Source: an uncultured Pontibacter sp.
GTDB taxonomy: Bacteria > Bacteroidota > Bacteroidia > Cytophagales > Hymenobacteraceae
Length of the DNA stretch: 64,000 nucleotides
Assembly: GCF_947492645.1 (NCBI RefSeq)
Contig: NZ_CANLMZ010000009.1
Span: 124,001 to 188,000 of the forward strand
Reading direction: 5' to 3'
The translations under genes and the position numbers were made by a program. Positions 25,248 through 34,207 of the stretch are shown in pieces. The notes beneath the pieces are model-generated. The model made no database searches and was not told where the DNA came from. It was given only the letters and a program-made list of their open reading frames with translations. Position 1 is the stretch's first letter; each line of letters begins with the position of its first letter.

Positions 25248-26165
25248 TTAGTAGTTTAGTATCTCTAAAATACGGTTCAATTCATCAACTGATACAAAAG
25301 GAATTTTGATTTCGCCTTTTCCTTCGTTGTTTGCCTTAACCTGAATTTTAGTGCCGAACTGCGACGTTAGTTTAGACTCCACAGTTTTCAGTTCGCTTTC
25401 ATACTTATTAAACTGTAGCTGCTGCTGCGGGTCTGGTTTTTTATTGGCATTCTGTAAGTTACGTACCAGCTCTTCAACCTTTCGTACCGATAGTTCTTTC
25501 GCTACAACCTCCTTGAAAACGTCCAGCTGCTGCTCAATAGTATCAATGTTGATGAGCGCACGTGCATGGCCCATACTGATCAGGTTATCACGCAGCGCAA
25601 TCTGAATATCGGGCGGAAGTTTAAGCAGGCGCAGGTAGTTTGTAACGGTAGTACGTTTTTTACCTACACGATCTCCCAACTCTTCCTGCTTTAAGCTGCA
25701 CTCTGTTAAAAGGCGCTGGTAGGAGAGGGCAATCTCGATGGCATTCAGGTTTTCACGCTGGATGTTCTCGATCAAGGCCATTTCCAGCATCTGCTGGTCG
25801 TCGGCTTTACGGATGTAGGCAGGTATTACCTCAAGGCCTGCTATTTTAGAAGCCTGGTAACGGCGCTCACCAGAAATAAGCTGGTAGGTGTTCTGGTCCA
25901 GCTGGCGAACGGTAATGGGCTGAATGATGCCCTGTATCTTGATAGATTCTGCCAATTCTTCCAACGCCGCCTGGTCAAAGTGCGTGCGGGGCTGGTAGGG
26001 GTTGGTCTGTATCTGGCTAATGGCTATATCTGCGATAGTATTAACTTCGTTAGCGGTGGATGATGACTCGGTTTTTCCAGTATACTTGTTGCCCTCCAGG
26101 AGAGAGCCCAGACCTCTGCCGAGGCCGCCTTTGCGTTTTGCTGCTGAATTCTTGTTGTCGGACAT
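25248..26165 (-). CDS. parB: chromosome partitioning protein ParB
   Basis: CTP-dependent DNA-binding clamp that loads at parS sites and works with ParA to segregate the chromosome. The 305 residues begin KRKGGLGRGLGSLLEG, the usual N-terminus. The ParB/Srx domain follows (ISQIQTNPYQPRTHFD, ELAESIKIQGIIQPITVRQ, YQLISGERRYQASKIAG), then the helix-turn-helix region (QEELGDRVGKKRTTVTNYLRLL) and a C-terminal dimerisation domain. It is co-transcribed with parA (14-base gap). No canonical parS palindrome is seen in the window. Confidence 0.97.
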   Translation of the reverse strand: MSDNKNSAAKRKGGLGRGLGSLLEGNKYTGKTESSSTANEVNTIADIAISQIQTNPYQPRTHFDQAALEELAESIKIQGIIQPITVRQLDQNTYQLISGERRYQASKIAGLEVIPAYIRKADDQQMLEMALIENIQRENLNAIEIALSYQRLLTECSLKQEELGDRVGKKRTTVTNYLRLLKLPPDIQIALRDNLISMGHARALINIDTIEQQLDVFKEVVAKELSVRKVEELVRNLQNANKKPDPQQQLQFNKYESELKTVESKLTSQFGTKIQVKANNEGKGEIKIPFVSVDELNRILEILNY

Positions 26166-26179
26166 GTAATCGTAATGTG

Positions 26180-26962
26180 TTATTTCGCCAGCACGACGCT
26201 GTTCTTCTCTGCAATCTCACGCGCCAGGTTCAGGTAACTTAATGCTCCTTTGCTTTCTGCATCGTGCAAAAGGGCAGGTATACCAAAGCTTGGCGACTCG
26301 CTCAACTTCACGTTTCTAGGAATGATCGTATCAAAAACCATCTGCTGGAAGTGCGTTTTCACCTCTTCTACCACCTGGTTGCTCAGGCGCAGGCGCACGT
26401 CATACATCGTTAAAAGTATACCTTCAATGGCCAGCTCTGTGTTCAGGCGCGACTGTATGATCTTGATAGTGTTCAGGAGCTTACCTAAACCCTCTAGTGC
26501 AAAATACTCGCATTGCACCGGAATCACTACAGAGTCCGCGGCTGTAAGCGAATTTACCGTGATTAAACCCAGCGAAGGAGAGCAGTCGATAATGATGTAA
26601 TCATACTTTTCCTTTAGAGGCTTAAGCACTTCGCGCATTTTCTCTTCGCGGTTCGGAAGATCAATCATCTCCACTTCGGCACCAACTAAGTCAATGTGTG
26701 ACGGAATCAGGTCCAGAAACTCGATGTTCGGCGACTGCAGTATGATATCCTCTACCTTTACGTCCTCTACCATGCACTCGTAAATGCTGGTAGTAATGGT
26801 GGCAGGGTCAAAACCTAGGCCCGATGTGGCGTTTGCCTGCGGGTCTGCGTCAACTAAAAGCGTTTTATATTCTAAAGCTGCTAAACTGGCGGCAAGGTTT
26901 ATAGCCGTAGTAGTTTTACCCACGCCACCTTTCTGGTTTGCAACTGCAATTATTTTTCCCAT
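26180..26962 (-). CDS. parA: chromosome partitioning ATPase ParA
   Basis: Deviant-Walker ATPase that positions the chromosome origin with ParB. The 260 residues have the signature [18 protein letters not shown] at the N-terminus, [16 protein letters not shown] (Walker A' aspartate), [20 protein letters not shown] (Walker B) and [13 protein letters not shown]. The gene starts seven bases after the UPF0173 hydrolase gene in the same operon. Confidence 0.97.
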   Translation of the reverse strand: MGKIIAVANQKGGVGKTTTAINLAASLAALEYKTLLVDADPQANATSGLGFDPATITTSIYECMVEDVKVEDIILQSPNIEFLDLIPSHIDLVGAEVEMIDLPNREEKMREVLKPLKEKYDYIIIDCSPSLGLITVNSLTAADSVVIPVQCEYFALEGLGKLLNTIKIIQSRLNTELAIEGILLTMYDVRLRLSNQVVEEVKTHFQQMVFDTIIPRNVKLSESPSFGIPALLHDAESKGALSYLNLAREIAEKNSVVLAK

Positions 26963-26969
26963 TCTAAAA

Positions 26970-27650
26970 TTATAGGTTAATCGTTTGACCTATTTCCATC
27001 AAAATAAGTTCTTTGTCAGCCATTTTAGCTACCTCCTGCACCTCCTCATGGTCAATCTGTATGTAAGGGAAGGTATCATAATGCATGCCTATCACCTTAT
27101 CCACCTGCACAAAATCAGCGGCAAGCATAGCATCATGTATGTCCATTGTAAAGTTATCGCCGATGGGCAGTACTGCGAAGTCAACGTCAAACTGCTCTGG
27201 TATAAGCTTCATGTCGTAAGTTAAGGCAGTATCGCCGGCAAAATAGAACGTCTTGTCTTCCGTTTCTACCACAAAACCCGCTGCGCTTCCGCCGTAAGAT
27301 CCGTCTGGCAATGAGCTGGAGTGTATGGCATTCACCATTTTAACTGTTCCGAATGGTAGTGTTACTTTACCACCAGTATTCATCGGGTGCAGCTTCTCAA
27401 TACCTTTGTTGCCATACCAGGTAACAATCTCGAAGTTGGCTACTATGGTACTGTTATTGTTCTTAGCAATTTGTTCTGCATCGTGCACGTGGTCCTGGTG
27501 GCCATGCGATAGCAGGATGTAGTCAGCCTTTATATCGTCTACGTTTATACTTGAGGCCAGCTCGTTAGGGGAGATGAACGGGTCAAATAAAACGCGGTTT
27601 TCTCCGATTTCGAATAAGAAGCAAGATTGTCCGTAGTACGTTATTTTCAT
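26970..27650 (-). CDS. UPF0173 metallo-beta-lactamase-fold hydrolase
   Basis: A 226-residue metal-dependent hydrolase. The metallo-beta-lactamase motif is [13 protein letters not shown], with further ligands in [38 protein letters not shown] and [11 protein letters not shown]. The family (YtkL-like) has no settled substrate. It is the first gene of the operon that continues with parA, parB, DUF5683, dapB and lepB, with an exact minus-strand -7 element at 27703-27710. Confidence 0.93.
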   Translation of the reverse strand: MKITYYGQSCFLFEIGENRVLFDPFISPNELASSINVDDIKADYILLSHGHQDHVHDAEQIAKNNNSTIVANFEIVTWYGNKGIEKLHPMNTGGKVTLPFGTVKMVNAIHSSSLPDGSYGGSAAGFVVETEDKTFYFAGDTALTYDMKLIPEQFDVDFAVLPIGDNFTMDIHDAMLAADFVQVDKVIGMHYDTFPYIQIDHEEVQEVAKMADKELILMEIGQTINL

Positions 27651-27702
27651 AATCTGATTAATTTAGTGCTGAACTATTAACGCAATATACCTTAAACTTG
27701 CA

Positions 27703-27710
27703 CAAAGATA
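27703..27710 (-). promoter_or_regulatory. -7 element of the UPF0173-parAB-dapB-lepB operon
   Basis: Minus-strand TATCTTTG (exact TAnnTTTG) about 53 bases upstream of the first ATG. A TTTG lies further upstream, but with a spacer of only 14 bases. Confidence 0.45.
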
Positions 27711-27733
27711 CATTTTTTTAGCCACAAAGATTG

Positions 27734-29389
27734 ATGCATTTCAGAACTCTCACCCTTTTTTTATCCACGTTTTTACTAACATTTTTATCCTGCTCCGAGG
27801 CCGATAAAAGTGCATCAGGAAAGAAGGTTTTCAGGTATAACCAGCCGGAGGCCCTTAGCTCCCTTGACCCTGCTTTTGCCCGTAACCAGGCTAACATATG
27901 GGCCTCTACGCAGCTGTATAATGGGCTGGTGGAGCTTGACCAGGAGCTTAAGACCGGGCCCGCTATTGCTAAAAGCTGGGAGGTGTCGGAAGATGGCAGA
28001 AGTTATACCTTTTATTTAAGAGATGATGTGTACTTCCATGACAGCGAAGTATTTAAAGGCGGCAAGGGACGTAAAGTAAAGGCTAAAGATTTTGAGTATA
28101 GCTTTAAGCGCATCGTGGATCCTGCCACGGCGAGTACCGGCGCCTGGGTGTTTAATGATAAGGTTTTAACAGATGCCTCTGGCGCTATTTCGGACACAGC
28201 TTTCCTGGCCGTGAACGACTCTACTTTTAAAGTATACTTAAACGAACCCTTTATTGCCTTTCTGGAGATATTAACAATGCCCTATGCGTTTGTGGTGCCG
28301 CAGGAGGCCGTGGCAAAGTATGGCAAAGACTTTCGGGCAAACCCTGTAGGTACAGGGCCATTCCAGTTTAAGCTTTGGGACGAAGGCAACGCCATCGTGA
28401 TGCACAGAAATCCAAACTACTGGAAAAGGGACGAACAGGGCAAGCAACTGCCATACTTAGATGCGGTGCAGGTTTCTTTTATCACCGATAAAAAGTCTGA
28501 GTTCTTAACCTTTATGCAGGGCAAACTGGATTTCCTTTCAGGGATTAAAGAAGGCTCCCGCGACCTTATCCTGAACAACGACGGTACCATACAGGATGAT
28601 TTTAAAGAAGCGTTTACGGTTCAAAAAGTACCATACTTAAATACAGAGTACATCGGTTTTCAACTAGACCCCACTAACCTGAAGGAGCAGAATCCTGCTT
28701 TGAAAGACAAGCGTGTGCGCCAGGCGCTGAATTACGCTATAAACAAGAAGGAAATGATCGCATATTTTCGTAATAACATTGGTGTTCCAGGTCACTCAGG
28801 TATGGTGCCAACATCTTTGCCGTCTTTTAGTGAGCAGCAAGTGCCCGGCTATAGCTACGATTCTCAGAAGGCAAGGGAATTACTGCAGGCCGCTGGTTTC
28901 AGTAGCAAGAACCCTTTGCAGATGCGCCTGAGCACGGTGGCAGAGCACAAAGAGCTGGCAGAGTACATGCAAAAGAAATGGGCAGAGGTAGGAGCCAAAG
29001 TACAGATCGATATCAACCAGGCCCCGGCACACCAGGAAACAGTTGACAATGGCCGCGCGCCGTTCTTCATGAAGTCGTGGTTGGGCGATTATCCGGATGC
29101 TGAAAATTACCTGTCGTTGTTCTACAGCAAAAACTTCTCACCGGCAGGTCCAAACAAAACGCACTTCAAAAACGCTGAGTTTGACAGATTGTATGAGCAG
29201 GCAAAACTGGAGCGGGATATACAGAGGCGCTGGTCGCTTTACCAGCAGATGGATAGGATAGTAGTGGAGGAGAGCCCGGTGATTGTGCTGTTCTATGATG
29301 AAGTGATCAGGCTTACCCAAAACAACATAAAAGGCCTTAAAGCAAACCCCATGAACACGCTGAACCTGGAACGGGTACAGAAATTGTAA
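27734..29389 (+). CDS. peptide ABC transporter substrate-binding lipoprotein
   Basis: A 551-residue family 5 extracellular solute-binding protein (OppA/DppA type). The N-terminus is a lipoprotein signal with lipobox LTFLSC. The mature protein shows SSLDPAFARNQANIWASTQLYNGLVELD, TFYLRDDVYFHDS, AKDFEYSFKRIVDP, ANPVGTGPFQFKLW and VRQALNYAINKKEMI, all family hallmarks. It presumably binds oligopeptides or similar ligands in the periplasm. No permease or ATPase genes are adjacent. A TTG at 27731 precedes the ATG at 27734; I use the ATG. Confidence 0.92.
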   Translation: MHFRTLTLFLSTFLLTFLSCSEADKSASGKKVFRYNQPEALSSLDPAFARNQANIWASTQLYNGLVELDQELKTGPAIAKSWEVSEDGRSYTFYLRDDVYFHDSEVFKGGKGRKVKAKDFEYSFKRIVDPATASTGAWVFNDKVLTDASGAISDTAFLAVNDSTFKVYLNEPFIAFLEILTMPYAFVVPQEAVAKYGKDFRANPVGTGPFQFKLWDEGNAIVMHRNPNYWKRDEQGKQLPYLDAVQVSFITDKKSEFLTFMQGKLDFLSGIKEGSRDLILNNDGTIQDDFKEAFTVQKVPYLNTEYIGFQLDPTNLKEQNPALKDKRVRQALNYAINKKEMIAYFRNNIGVPGHSGMVPTSLPSFSEQQVPGYSYDSQKARELLQAAGFSSKNPLQMRLSTVAEHKELAEYMQKKWAEVGAKVQIDINQAPAHQETVDNGRAPFFMKSWLGDYPDAENYLSLFYSKNFSPAGPNKTHFKNAEFDRLYEQAKLERDIQRRWSLYQQMDRIVVEESPVIVLFYDEVIRLTQNNIKGLKANPMNTLNLERVQKL

Positions 29390-29415
29390 TCCTTGGTTCA
29401 CACCAGGCGAGGGGT

Positions 29416-29461
29416 TAAAAGCGAGCGGCCGGGAGTTTATACTTCCGGCCGCTCGCTTTTG
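29416..29461. terminator. bidirectional terminator between convergent genes
   Basis: Long stem AAAAGCGAGCGGCCGG paired with CCGGCCGCTCGCTTTT with a short loop containing TTATACTT. T-rich flanks lie on both sides, serving the ABC lipoprotein gene (+) and the hexosaminidase gene (-). Confidence 0.92.
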
Positions 29462-29474
29462 TATTTTATACTTG

Positions 29475-31118
29475 CTATTTGTTCTGGAGTGTCCAGTTAG
29501 CGTAATCTTTAAAATAATTCGTATTCCAGCTTTTATACCTTGGTACTGCTGTTTTCTCAAGTCTTCTCTTAAAATCCTCGAAATTTTTATGCTTAGGATT
29601 AGACCACAATGCCTCACTCAGGGCCGTCATCCGCGGGAAGATCATATATTCTACCTGTTTGACTGTCGGTATGTACTCCGTCCAGACGTTGCCCTGGGCC
29701 CCCATGATATACTTTTCCTCAGGTTTGCCCACTAACGCATCAGGTATCGGCTTGTAATTGTAAACGGCATCTAAAGGGCTATAACCAGGTATCTGCAGAC
29801 TGTCAGCTTTGGTTTTAGACTGGTACTGGTTAAAGTATAGCGGGTGGCTTGGCGTCATGATTACAGGGTGTTTGCGCATGGCAGCTTCGATGCCTTTTTT
29901 GTCGTTGGCCCAATTCATCACAATGGTTGTCGTATCCAGTTCACCTTCCATAATCTCGTGCCAGCCTATGATCTTTTTGTTCTTTTTGGCCAGGTAGCCT
30001 GCCACCTGCTCTACAAAATATGTCTGCAGTCCTTTTTCGTCTTTTAGGTTATGCTTTTTGATGAACTCCTGTGCCTGCGGGCTTGCTTTCCACCACATTT
30101 TGCTCGTTTCGTCGCCGCCGATGTGTATGTATGGTGATGGGAAAAGGTCGGCTACTTCCTCGAAAACTGTTTTCAGGAATTTGAATGTTTCAGGGCGTGG
30201 GGCCAGCACATTGTTCTGGCGGTTGTACATACCCCAGGTATAAGCTACATTCCAGGTAGTGTCGGGGTGGGTGCTAAAGGCAGGGTAGGCGGCAATTGTT
30301 GCGCGGCTGTGGCCTGGTATGTCAATTTCAGGGATAATGTTAATGCCGCGCACTTGCGCATACTTTATAACTTCCTTCACTTCTTCCTGGGTAAAGTAAC
30401 CGCCGTAGCGCTTGGGGTTGTAGCGCACAGGCTTATCAAAAAAGTGCCCGATAAGCGTAGAGTCGCGGTAGGAGCCAATAGTGTTTAGTTTCGGATAGCT
30501 TTTGATTTCAATGCGCCATCCCTGATCATCGGTCAGGTGCCAATGGAAATTGTTAAACTTGTGGAAGGCCAGGTAATCAATGTACTTCTTGATGAACTCC
30601 AGCGGAAAAGTATGGCGCACGACATCAAGGTGCATTCCCCTGTACGCAAACTGGGGGTAATCAACAATTTTAACCGGCTCTACCTGTACCTGAGTAACCT
30701 TTTGCAGAGGCAGCAGTTGCAGCAATGTCTGTATACCATATACTACTCCGTTTACATCCTGAGCTTTAAGTATAACGGTGTTGTTTCCGGACTCCAGCAC
30801 GTACATTTCCTTACGGGTGGCGGTTTTAGCATCTTTACGCAGCACGATGCCACCGTTTACAGCTTTGCCCGCAGACAATGGCGCTAAAGTAAGCGTAAGG
30901 CCTGTCTGTGCTTTTAACAGCTCTTGTAAGTAAGTTGCCTGGCTGGCAAAAGCCGGCTCGTAGTGAATAGTGCTTTTAGCTGTTAGCGATACAGGCTTTT
31001 GTTGTAGTGCCGTTACCTGTTGAGGCTTTGGTATGAGGTGAGCGGCTAGCTGGGCTTTTGCAGTAAAGGAGAACAGCACAAAACCTAGCAGCAAGCAGAG
31101 GGAGTAAGTATACTTCAT
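29475..31118 (-). CDS. beta-N-acetylhexosaminidase, glycoside hydrolase family 20
   Basis: Cleaves terminal N-acetylhexosamines from chitin fragments or glycans, using substrate-assisted catalysis. The 547 residues have a signal peptide (YSLCLLLGFVLFSFTAKAQ), a GH20b N-terminal domain to about residue 150, and the catalytic barrel. The barrel shows FNNFHWHLTDDQGWRIEIKSYPKL, the catalytic pair Asp336-Glu337 in IHIGGDETSKMWW, KIIGWHEIMEG and GNVWTEY. The enzyme should be periplasmic. It is a single gene bounded by terminators. Confidence 0.95.
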   Translation of the reverse strand: MKYTYSLCLLLGFVLFSFTAKAQLAAHLIPKPQQVTALQQKPVSLTAKSTIHYEPAFASQATYLQELLKAQTGLTLTLAPLSAGKAVNGGIVLRKDAKTATRKEMYVLESGNNTVILKAQDVNGVVYGIQTLLQLLPLQKVTQVQVEPVKIVDYPQFAYRGMHLDVVRHTFPLEFIKKYIDYLAFHKFNNFHWHLTDDQGWRIEIKSYPKLNTIGSYRDSTLIGHFFDKPVRYNPKRYGGYFTQEEVKEVIKYAQVRGINIIPEIDIPGHSRATIAAYPAFSTHPDTTWNVAYTWGMYNRQNNVLAPRPETFKFLKTVFEEVADLFPSPYIHIGGDETSKMWWKASPQAQEFIKKHNLKDEKGLQTYFVEQVAGYLAKKNKKIIGWHEIMEGELDTTTIVMNWANDKKGIEAAMRKHPVIMTPSHPLYFNQYQSKTKADSLQIPGYSPLDAVYNYKPIPDALVGKPEEKYIMGAQGNVWTEYIPTVKQVEYMIFPRMTALSEALWSNPKHKNFEDFKRRLEKTAVPRYKSWNTNYFKDYANWTLQNK

Positions 31119-31244
31119 AATGCAAATTTGTTGTGTAGCTAAAATTAGTTATTTCAAATTAAAGCACCCTCAAAATAAACCAATCATTAACAAACCCCTT
31201 CGTCCGAAAGGCTTCTTTTCAGTTGCTGCTGGCATAAACGCGAA

Positions 31245-31281
31245 AAAGGGGGAGCAGCCTTTAACTAGCTGCTCCCCCTTT
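31245..31281 (-). terminator. terminator of the first DUF2382 gene
   Basis: Stem AAAGGGGGAGCAGC/GCTGCTCCCCCTTT with a nine-base loop; on the minus strand five T follow. It lies 20 bases after the stop at 31301. Confidence 0.9.
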
Positions 31282-31300
31282 AAATTGGCTTATTTTATTT

Positions 31301-32167
31301 CTATAATTTTCTGTTCGGGTCGTTGCCCTGGTCTCTTCTGTTCAGATCTTTTCCTTCGTTTTTAGGATTCATTCTGTCAATCTCAACATCTGTTTTACGC
31401 TCTGTGCCACGAACTGTCTCATCGTGCTGTTCAACGTTTTTGTTTAACCTGACTTCTTCCACAACGCGGGCTTCTTTATTTACAATAGGCACCTCCGCTC
31501 TTTCAGAAATAGTTGTCTCCCCTTCTTTAAAGCTGGCAAAATCCCGTTCACTGGCAGGTCTGTTAACAGGTCTTCTCTCCACGTTTACATGCTCTTCGCG
31601 CAGGCGCAGTTTTTCTTCTACCGGGCGTTCTATTATGCGGCTTCTCATGCGCACACCGCCTGTTTCTACCTCTCTTTTGCCTACCTGCATCTTTTCCTCA
31701 ACAATCGGAATCGATGATTTAGAGCCGGCCCCTGTCCAGTTTCCTTTACTAGAGCCTGCCATGCCTCTATTCTGTGCGGTTCGTTCGTCCACATCCACGG
31801 CACCACATTTATCCAATAGTTCAGCTGCTTTTTTAGCCTGGTCACTTGAGTTCGTGTGTACTGTTACAATAGAGCCTTGTCTTGCTGCTTCGTAATATTT
31901 GCTTGACTCGTCGCGGTTATCGAACAGCGAGTTGAAAAAGTCGTTATCTTTTTGACTGTTTATGTTACCGCCCGCTGTGTTAGTTGACGCGCTGGCACCA
32001 GGATGAGTCGGATTCGGTTTATTTTGATTTGGTGCACCTGTTTTATCTCTGGCACCTCTTACAGCTATATCAATACTGCTACTTGGAATTCCGTTTTTTT
32101 CAAGTTCCTGCGCGGCCATTTGCGCGTCTACACCATAATCAAAAATTCCAATTACTGTCTGTCTCAT
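31301..32167 (-). CDS. YsnF/AvaK-type protein with DUF2382 domain
   Basis: A 288-residue hydrophilic protein. The first 40 residues (TVIGIFDYGVDAQMAAQELEKNG) resemble the small alpha/beta domain of general-stress proteins of the 17M type. A Gly/Asn/Thr-rich linker follows, then residues about 155-265 form DUF2382 with repeated charged beta strands (IPIVEEKMQVGKREVETGGV, VEEKLRLREEHVNVERRPV). The tail is Arg/Asn/Gly-rich. The family is associated with desiccation or general stress in other bacteria; the biochemical role is unknown. A second DUF2382 gene lies 43 bases upstream. Confidence 0.85.
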   Translation of the reverse strand: MRQTVIGIFDYGVDAQMAAQELEKNGIPSSSIDIAVRGARDKTGAPNQNKPNPTHPGASASTNTAGGNINSQKDNDFFNSLFDNRDESSKYYEAARQGSIVTVHTNSSDQAKKAAELLDKCGAVDVDERTAQNRGMAGSSKGNWTGAGSKSSIPIVEEKMQVGKREVETGGVRMRSRIIERPVEEKLRLREEHVNVERRPVNRPASERDFASFKEGETTISERAEVPIVNKEARVVEEVRLNKNVEQHDETVRGTERKTDVEIDRMNPKNEGKDLNRRDQGNDPNRKL

Positions 32168-32210
32168 AGTCTTCTGTCTTTTAGTTACAAATTAATACAC
32201 GGCTTGTACA

Positions 32211-32696
32211 TCAAGCCATCGGTTGATTATTAAAGTCCTTATTTATCCTGTCTACTTTCACTTCCTCTTTTCGGAGCTTTATGTGTTGCGGATGGTGTTC
32301 CTCCACTCGTTTTTTTGTTACCCTGATCTCTTCTACAAGTATAAGCTGCTTTTGCACGACCACTTCCTCTTTTACAACAGGTATGATCATGGTATCCCCT
32401 TCATGGCGTACTTTGGGCAATGCATCTATAGAGATGTTTTTAGGCACACGCTGCACGTCCACTTCATCATGTACTGTGGGAACATCAATGGTTAAATCAT
32501 CTTCATGTACCTCTTTGGATATTTTCACACGGCTTTTCTCTACGGATTGTACATCCACCCGCACTTCCTCTTTTATAATAGGAATTACTTCATCCTTCTG
32601 TGCAGGAGAGTGTTCAATTTTGGATTGGCTGTTTATACTCTCCTTTAGCTTTTCGTCAAACTCTGAAGATTGTACTTTATTTTTATTACTATTCAT
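32211..32696 (-). CDS. small DUF2382 domain protein
   Basis: A 161-residue charged protein made almost entirely of DUF2382-like repeats: IPIIKEEVRVDVQSVEKSRVKISKEVHED, then VHDEVDVQRVPKNISID, then MIIPVVKEEVVVQKQLILVEEIRVTKK. It has no N-terminal stress domain and no signal peptide. It is placed just upstream of, and probably co-transcribed with, the larger YsnF-like gene. The function is unknown; a structural or stress-protective role is inferred from the pairing. Confidence 0.82.
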   Translation of the reverse strand: MNSNKNKVQSSEFDEKLKESINSQSKIEHSPAQKDEVIPIIKEEVRVDVQSVEKSRVKISKEVHEDDLTIDVPTVHDEVDVQRVPKNISIDALPKVRHEGDTMIIPVVKEEVVVQKQLILVEEIRVTKKRVEEHHPQHIKLRKEEVKVDRINKDFNNQPMA

Positions 32697-32987
32697 TAGA
32701 AATGAGATTTATGATATATAAATATACCTTTTTTAGGATAGGTTTATTTATTGTTCTCTTTCTTTTACGCTGAGTAGGTGTGATTGTTAATAAAGCATGC
32801 AATATGTTTTGTTGTTTAAGTACAATATTTGGAGGGTTTATTTGGTAATTAGGGGGGAAGCGTTAGTGAACTTAAGGTTTATAAAAGGGAACAAAATATC
32901 AAATAATCTGAGAAAGCAGCTGTAGTAGGATATTTTTAAGCCTAATATCCGCACCGTATAAAAAAACATGATAAGCCAAATAGCAGA

Positions 32988-33500
32988 CTAATTTCCTGAT
33001 TTTTGTACATGTTGGTTTACCAGCCGCATTACCTTAAGATGTATGGATTCAAGAAATGCAGCCAGATTATCAGGACCTCCATCCTGATGTTTAATGCGCT
33101 TTGTTTCTTTGCCGTTTTGGTAGAAGGTAATATAGGTAGTGGGTCTGTCCGTCCACTCGGTAAGGTAGCTGCTCTTGAGAGAAGGGTAGTCCAATTGAGC
33201 TAATTCCTCCTTCAGCTTGTCAAGGTCAGGTTTCGGCAGGCAAAGCTGTACTGTGTTAACGATGGGTACATTTTCCCAGCCTATAAACGTAATGCTGCCA
33301 TTCTGCATTACAGTAGCTTCATAAGCAGGGCAGGAACCATAACAAGGAGTTTTCTGGTACAGCAGCAGCGGCACGGGCGTTATGCTTTTATCTATTTGGC
33401 AAGCAACTTTGTTCATACAACTGTTTGTAAACAAGCAAACCATCAGGAGTGATAGTAGGGTAATGGGTTGTTTTGTTATGTTAAATAGCTGCACTTGCAT
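32988..33500 (-). CDS. DUF6438 lipoprotein
   Basis: A 170-residue protein with a lipoprotein-type N-terminus (PITLLSLLMVCLFTNSC, cysteine at the lipobox). The DUF6438 signature is LYQKTPCYGSCPAYEATVMQNGSITFIG, with its two conserved cysteines, followed by a short alpha/beta tail (TYITFYQNGKETKRIKH). The function is unknown. It is 12 bases downstream of another small lipoprotein gene and likely shares its transcript. Confidence 0.8.
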   Translation of the reverse strand: MQVQLFNITKQPITLLSLLMVCLFTNSCMNKVACQIDKSITPVPLLLYQKTPCYGSCPAYEATVMQNGSITFIGWENVPIVNTVQLCLPKPDLDKLKEELAQLDYPSLKSSYLTEWTDRPTTYITFYQNGKETKRIKHQDGGPDNLAAFLESIHLKVMRLVNQHVQKSGN

Positions 33501-33512
33501 ACATGCTGTATT

Positions 33513-34106
33513 TTATCTTTGGGCTGCCTTTTTAAATTTACCCTCTTCAAATATATAAGCCTCCGGAGTGCAATTGCTGCAATTGTTGTAGTTGATAGTA
33601 GAATCAGGTGGGTTAAGTATAAACAAGCGGCTGGTGGGGGTATAGGTTGCGCCTTTGCTGCCCTGCAGCTTATCCAGTACTTTACCGTTTTCGCGGTCTA
33701 CAACATAATGCATCTGGCAATCGGTGCCGCAGCCAACTGTTACTACCGTATACTTTCCTGCAAAATTTACTCCTTGCTTAAGCCCTTCGTTTATAGCGCT
33801 TTTATTTGTTTTTGCTTCGCTGTGGCTGTTTTCATCCAAAGGTGATAAAAGGCCCCGGTACATGTTGCCAACTTCATAGTTGCCGCTGTTCTCGTATTCC
33901 TCCATCGTTATGCGGTACCGCTGGTACAAATCGGGGTTGCGGCCATCTGTTACAGGCTCTGACACGGAGTCACGTGCTAGTTGCTGCTCCAGTTTAGGGT
34001 GAGTTTCGGCAAGGCTGCCTGTCGTTTCTTTTTCTGCATCCTGCTGGCAGCCGCTGAGGGCTAACGCTAGCCCCAGCAGTATGTGCGGTGTCTGGTACGG
34101 TTTCAT
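33513..34106 (-). CDS. hypothetical lipoprotein
   Basis: A 197-residue protein I do not recognise beyond a lipoprotein signal (LLGLALALSGC) and a Gln/Glu-rich linker. The globular part contains FAGKYTVVTVGCGTDCQMHYVVDRENGKV and TINYNNCSNCTPEAYIFEEGKF, with two CxxxC/CxxC-like cysteine pairs that could form disulphides. Similar small proteins are common as surface or periplasmic lipoproteins in Bacteroidota. It is the first gene of a two-gene unit with the DUF6438 lipoprotein. Confidence 0.7.
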   Translation of the reverse strand: MKPYQTPHILLGLALALSGCQQDAEKETTGSLAETHPKLEQQLARDSVSEPVTDGRNPDLYQRYRITMEEYENSGNYEVGNMYRGLLSPLDENSHSEAKTNKSAINEGLKQGVNFAGKYTVVTVGCGTDCQMHYVVDRENGKVLDKLQGSKGATYTPTSRLFILNPPDSTINYNNCSNCTPEAYIFEEGKFKKAAQR

Positions 34107-34157
34107 AGGTGGTTATTTATACTTCCTCATACGGCTTAGCAGCAAGTATAGCCATAA

Positions 34158-34191
34158 AAAAAGCCTTTCCAGTTACAGAAAGGCTTTTTAT
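34158..34191 (-). terminator. terminator of the pyrG-yidC unit
   Basis: Stem AAAAAGCCTTTC/GAAAGGCTTTTT with an eight-base loop; T-runs follow in both directions. It lies 17 bases after the yidC stop. Confidence 0.92.
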
Positions 34192-34207
34192 CGACATATT
34201 TTCAGGC

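Noticed and set aside
25248..26962. parS site in or near parAB
   Set aside because: No GTTTCACGTGAAAC-like palindrome was found; any sites must lie elsewhere or deviate strongly.
31323..31895. 190-codon plus-strand frame
   Set aside because: Antisense to the DUF2382 gene, Ser/Thr/Arg-rich as expected from the complement of a charged repeat protein.
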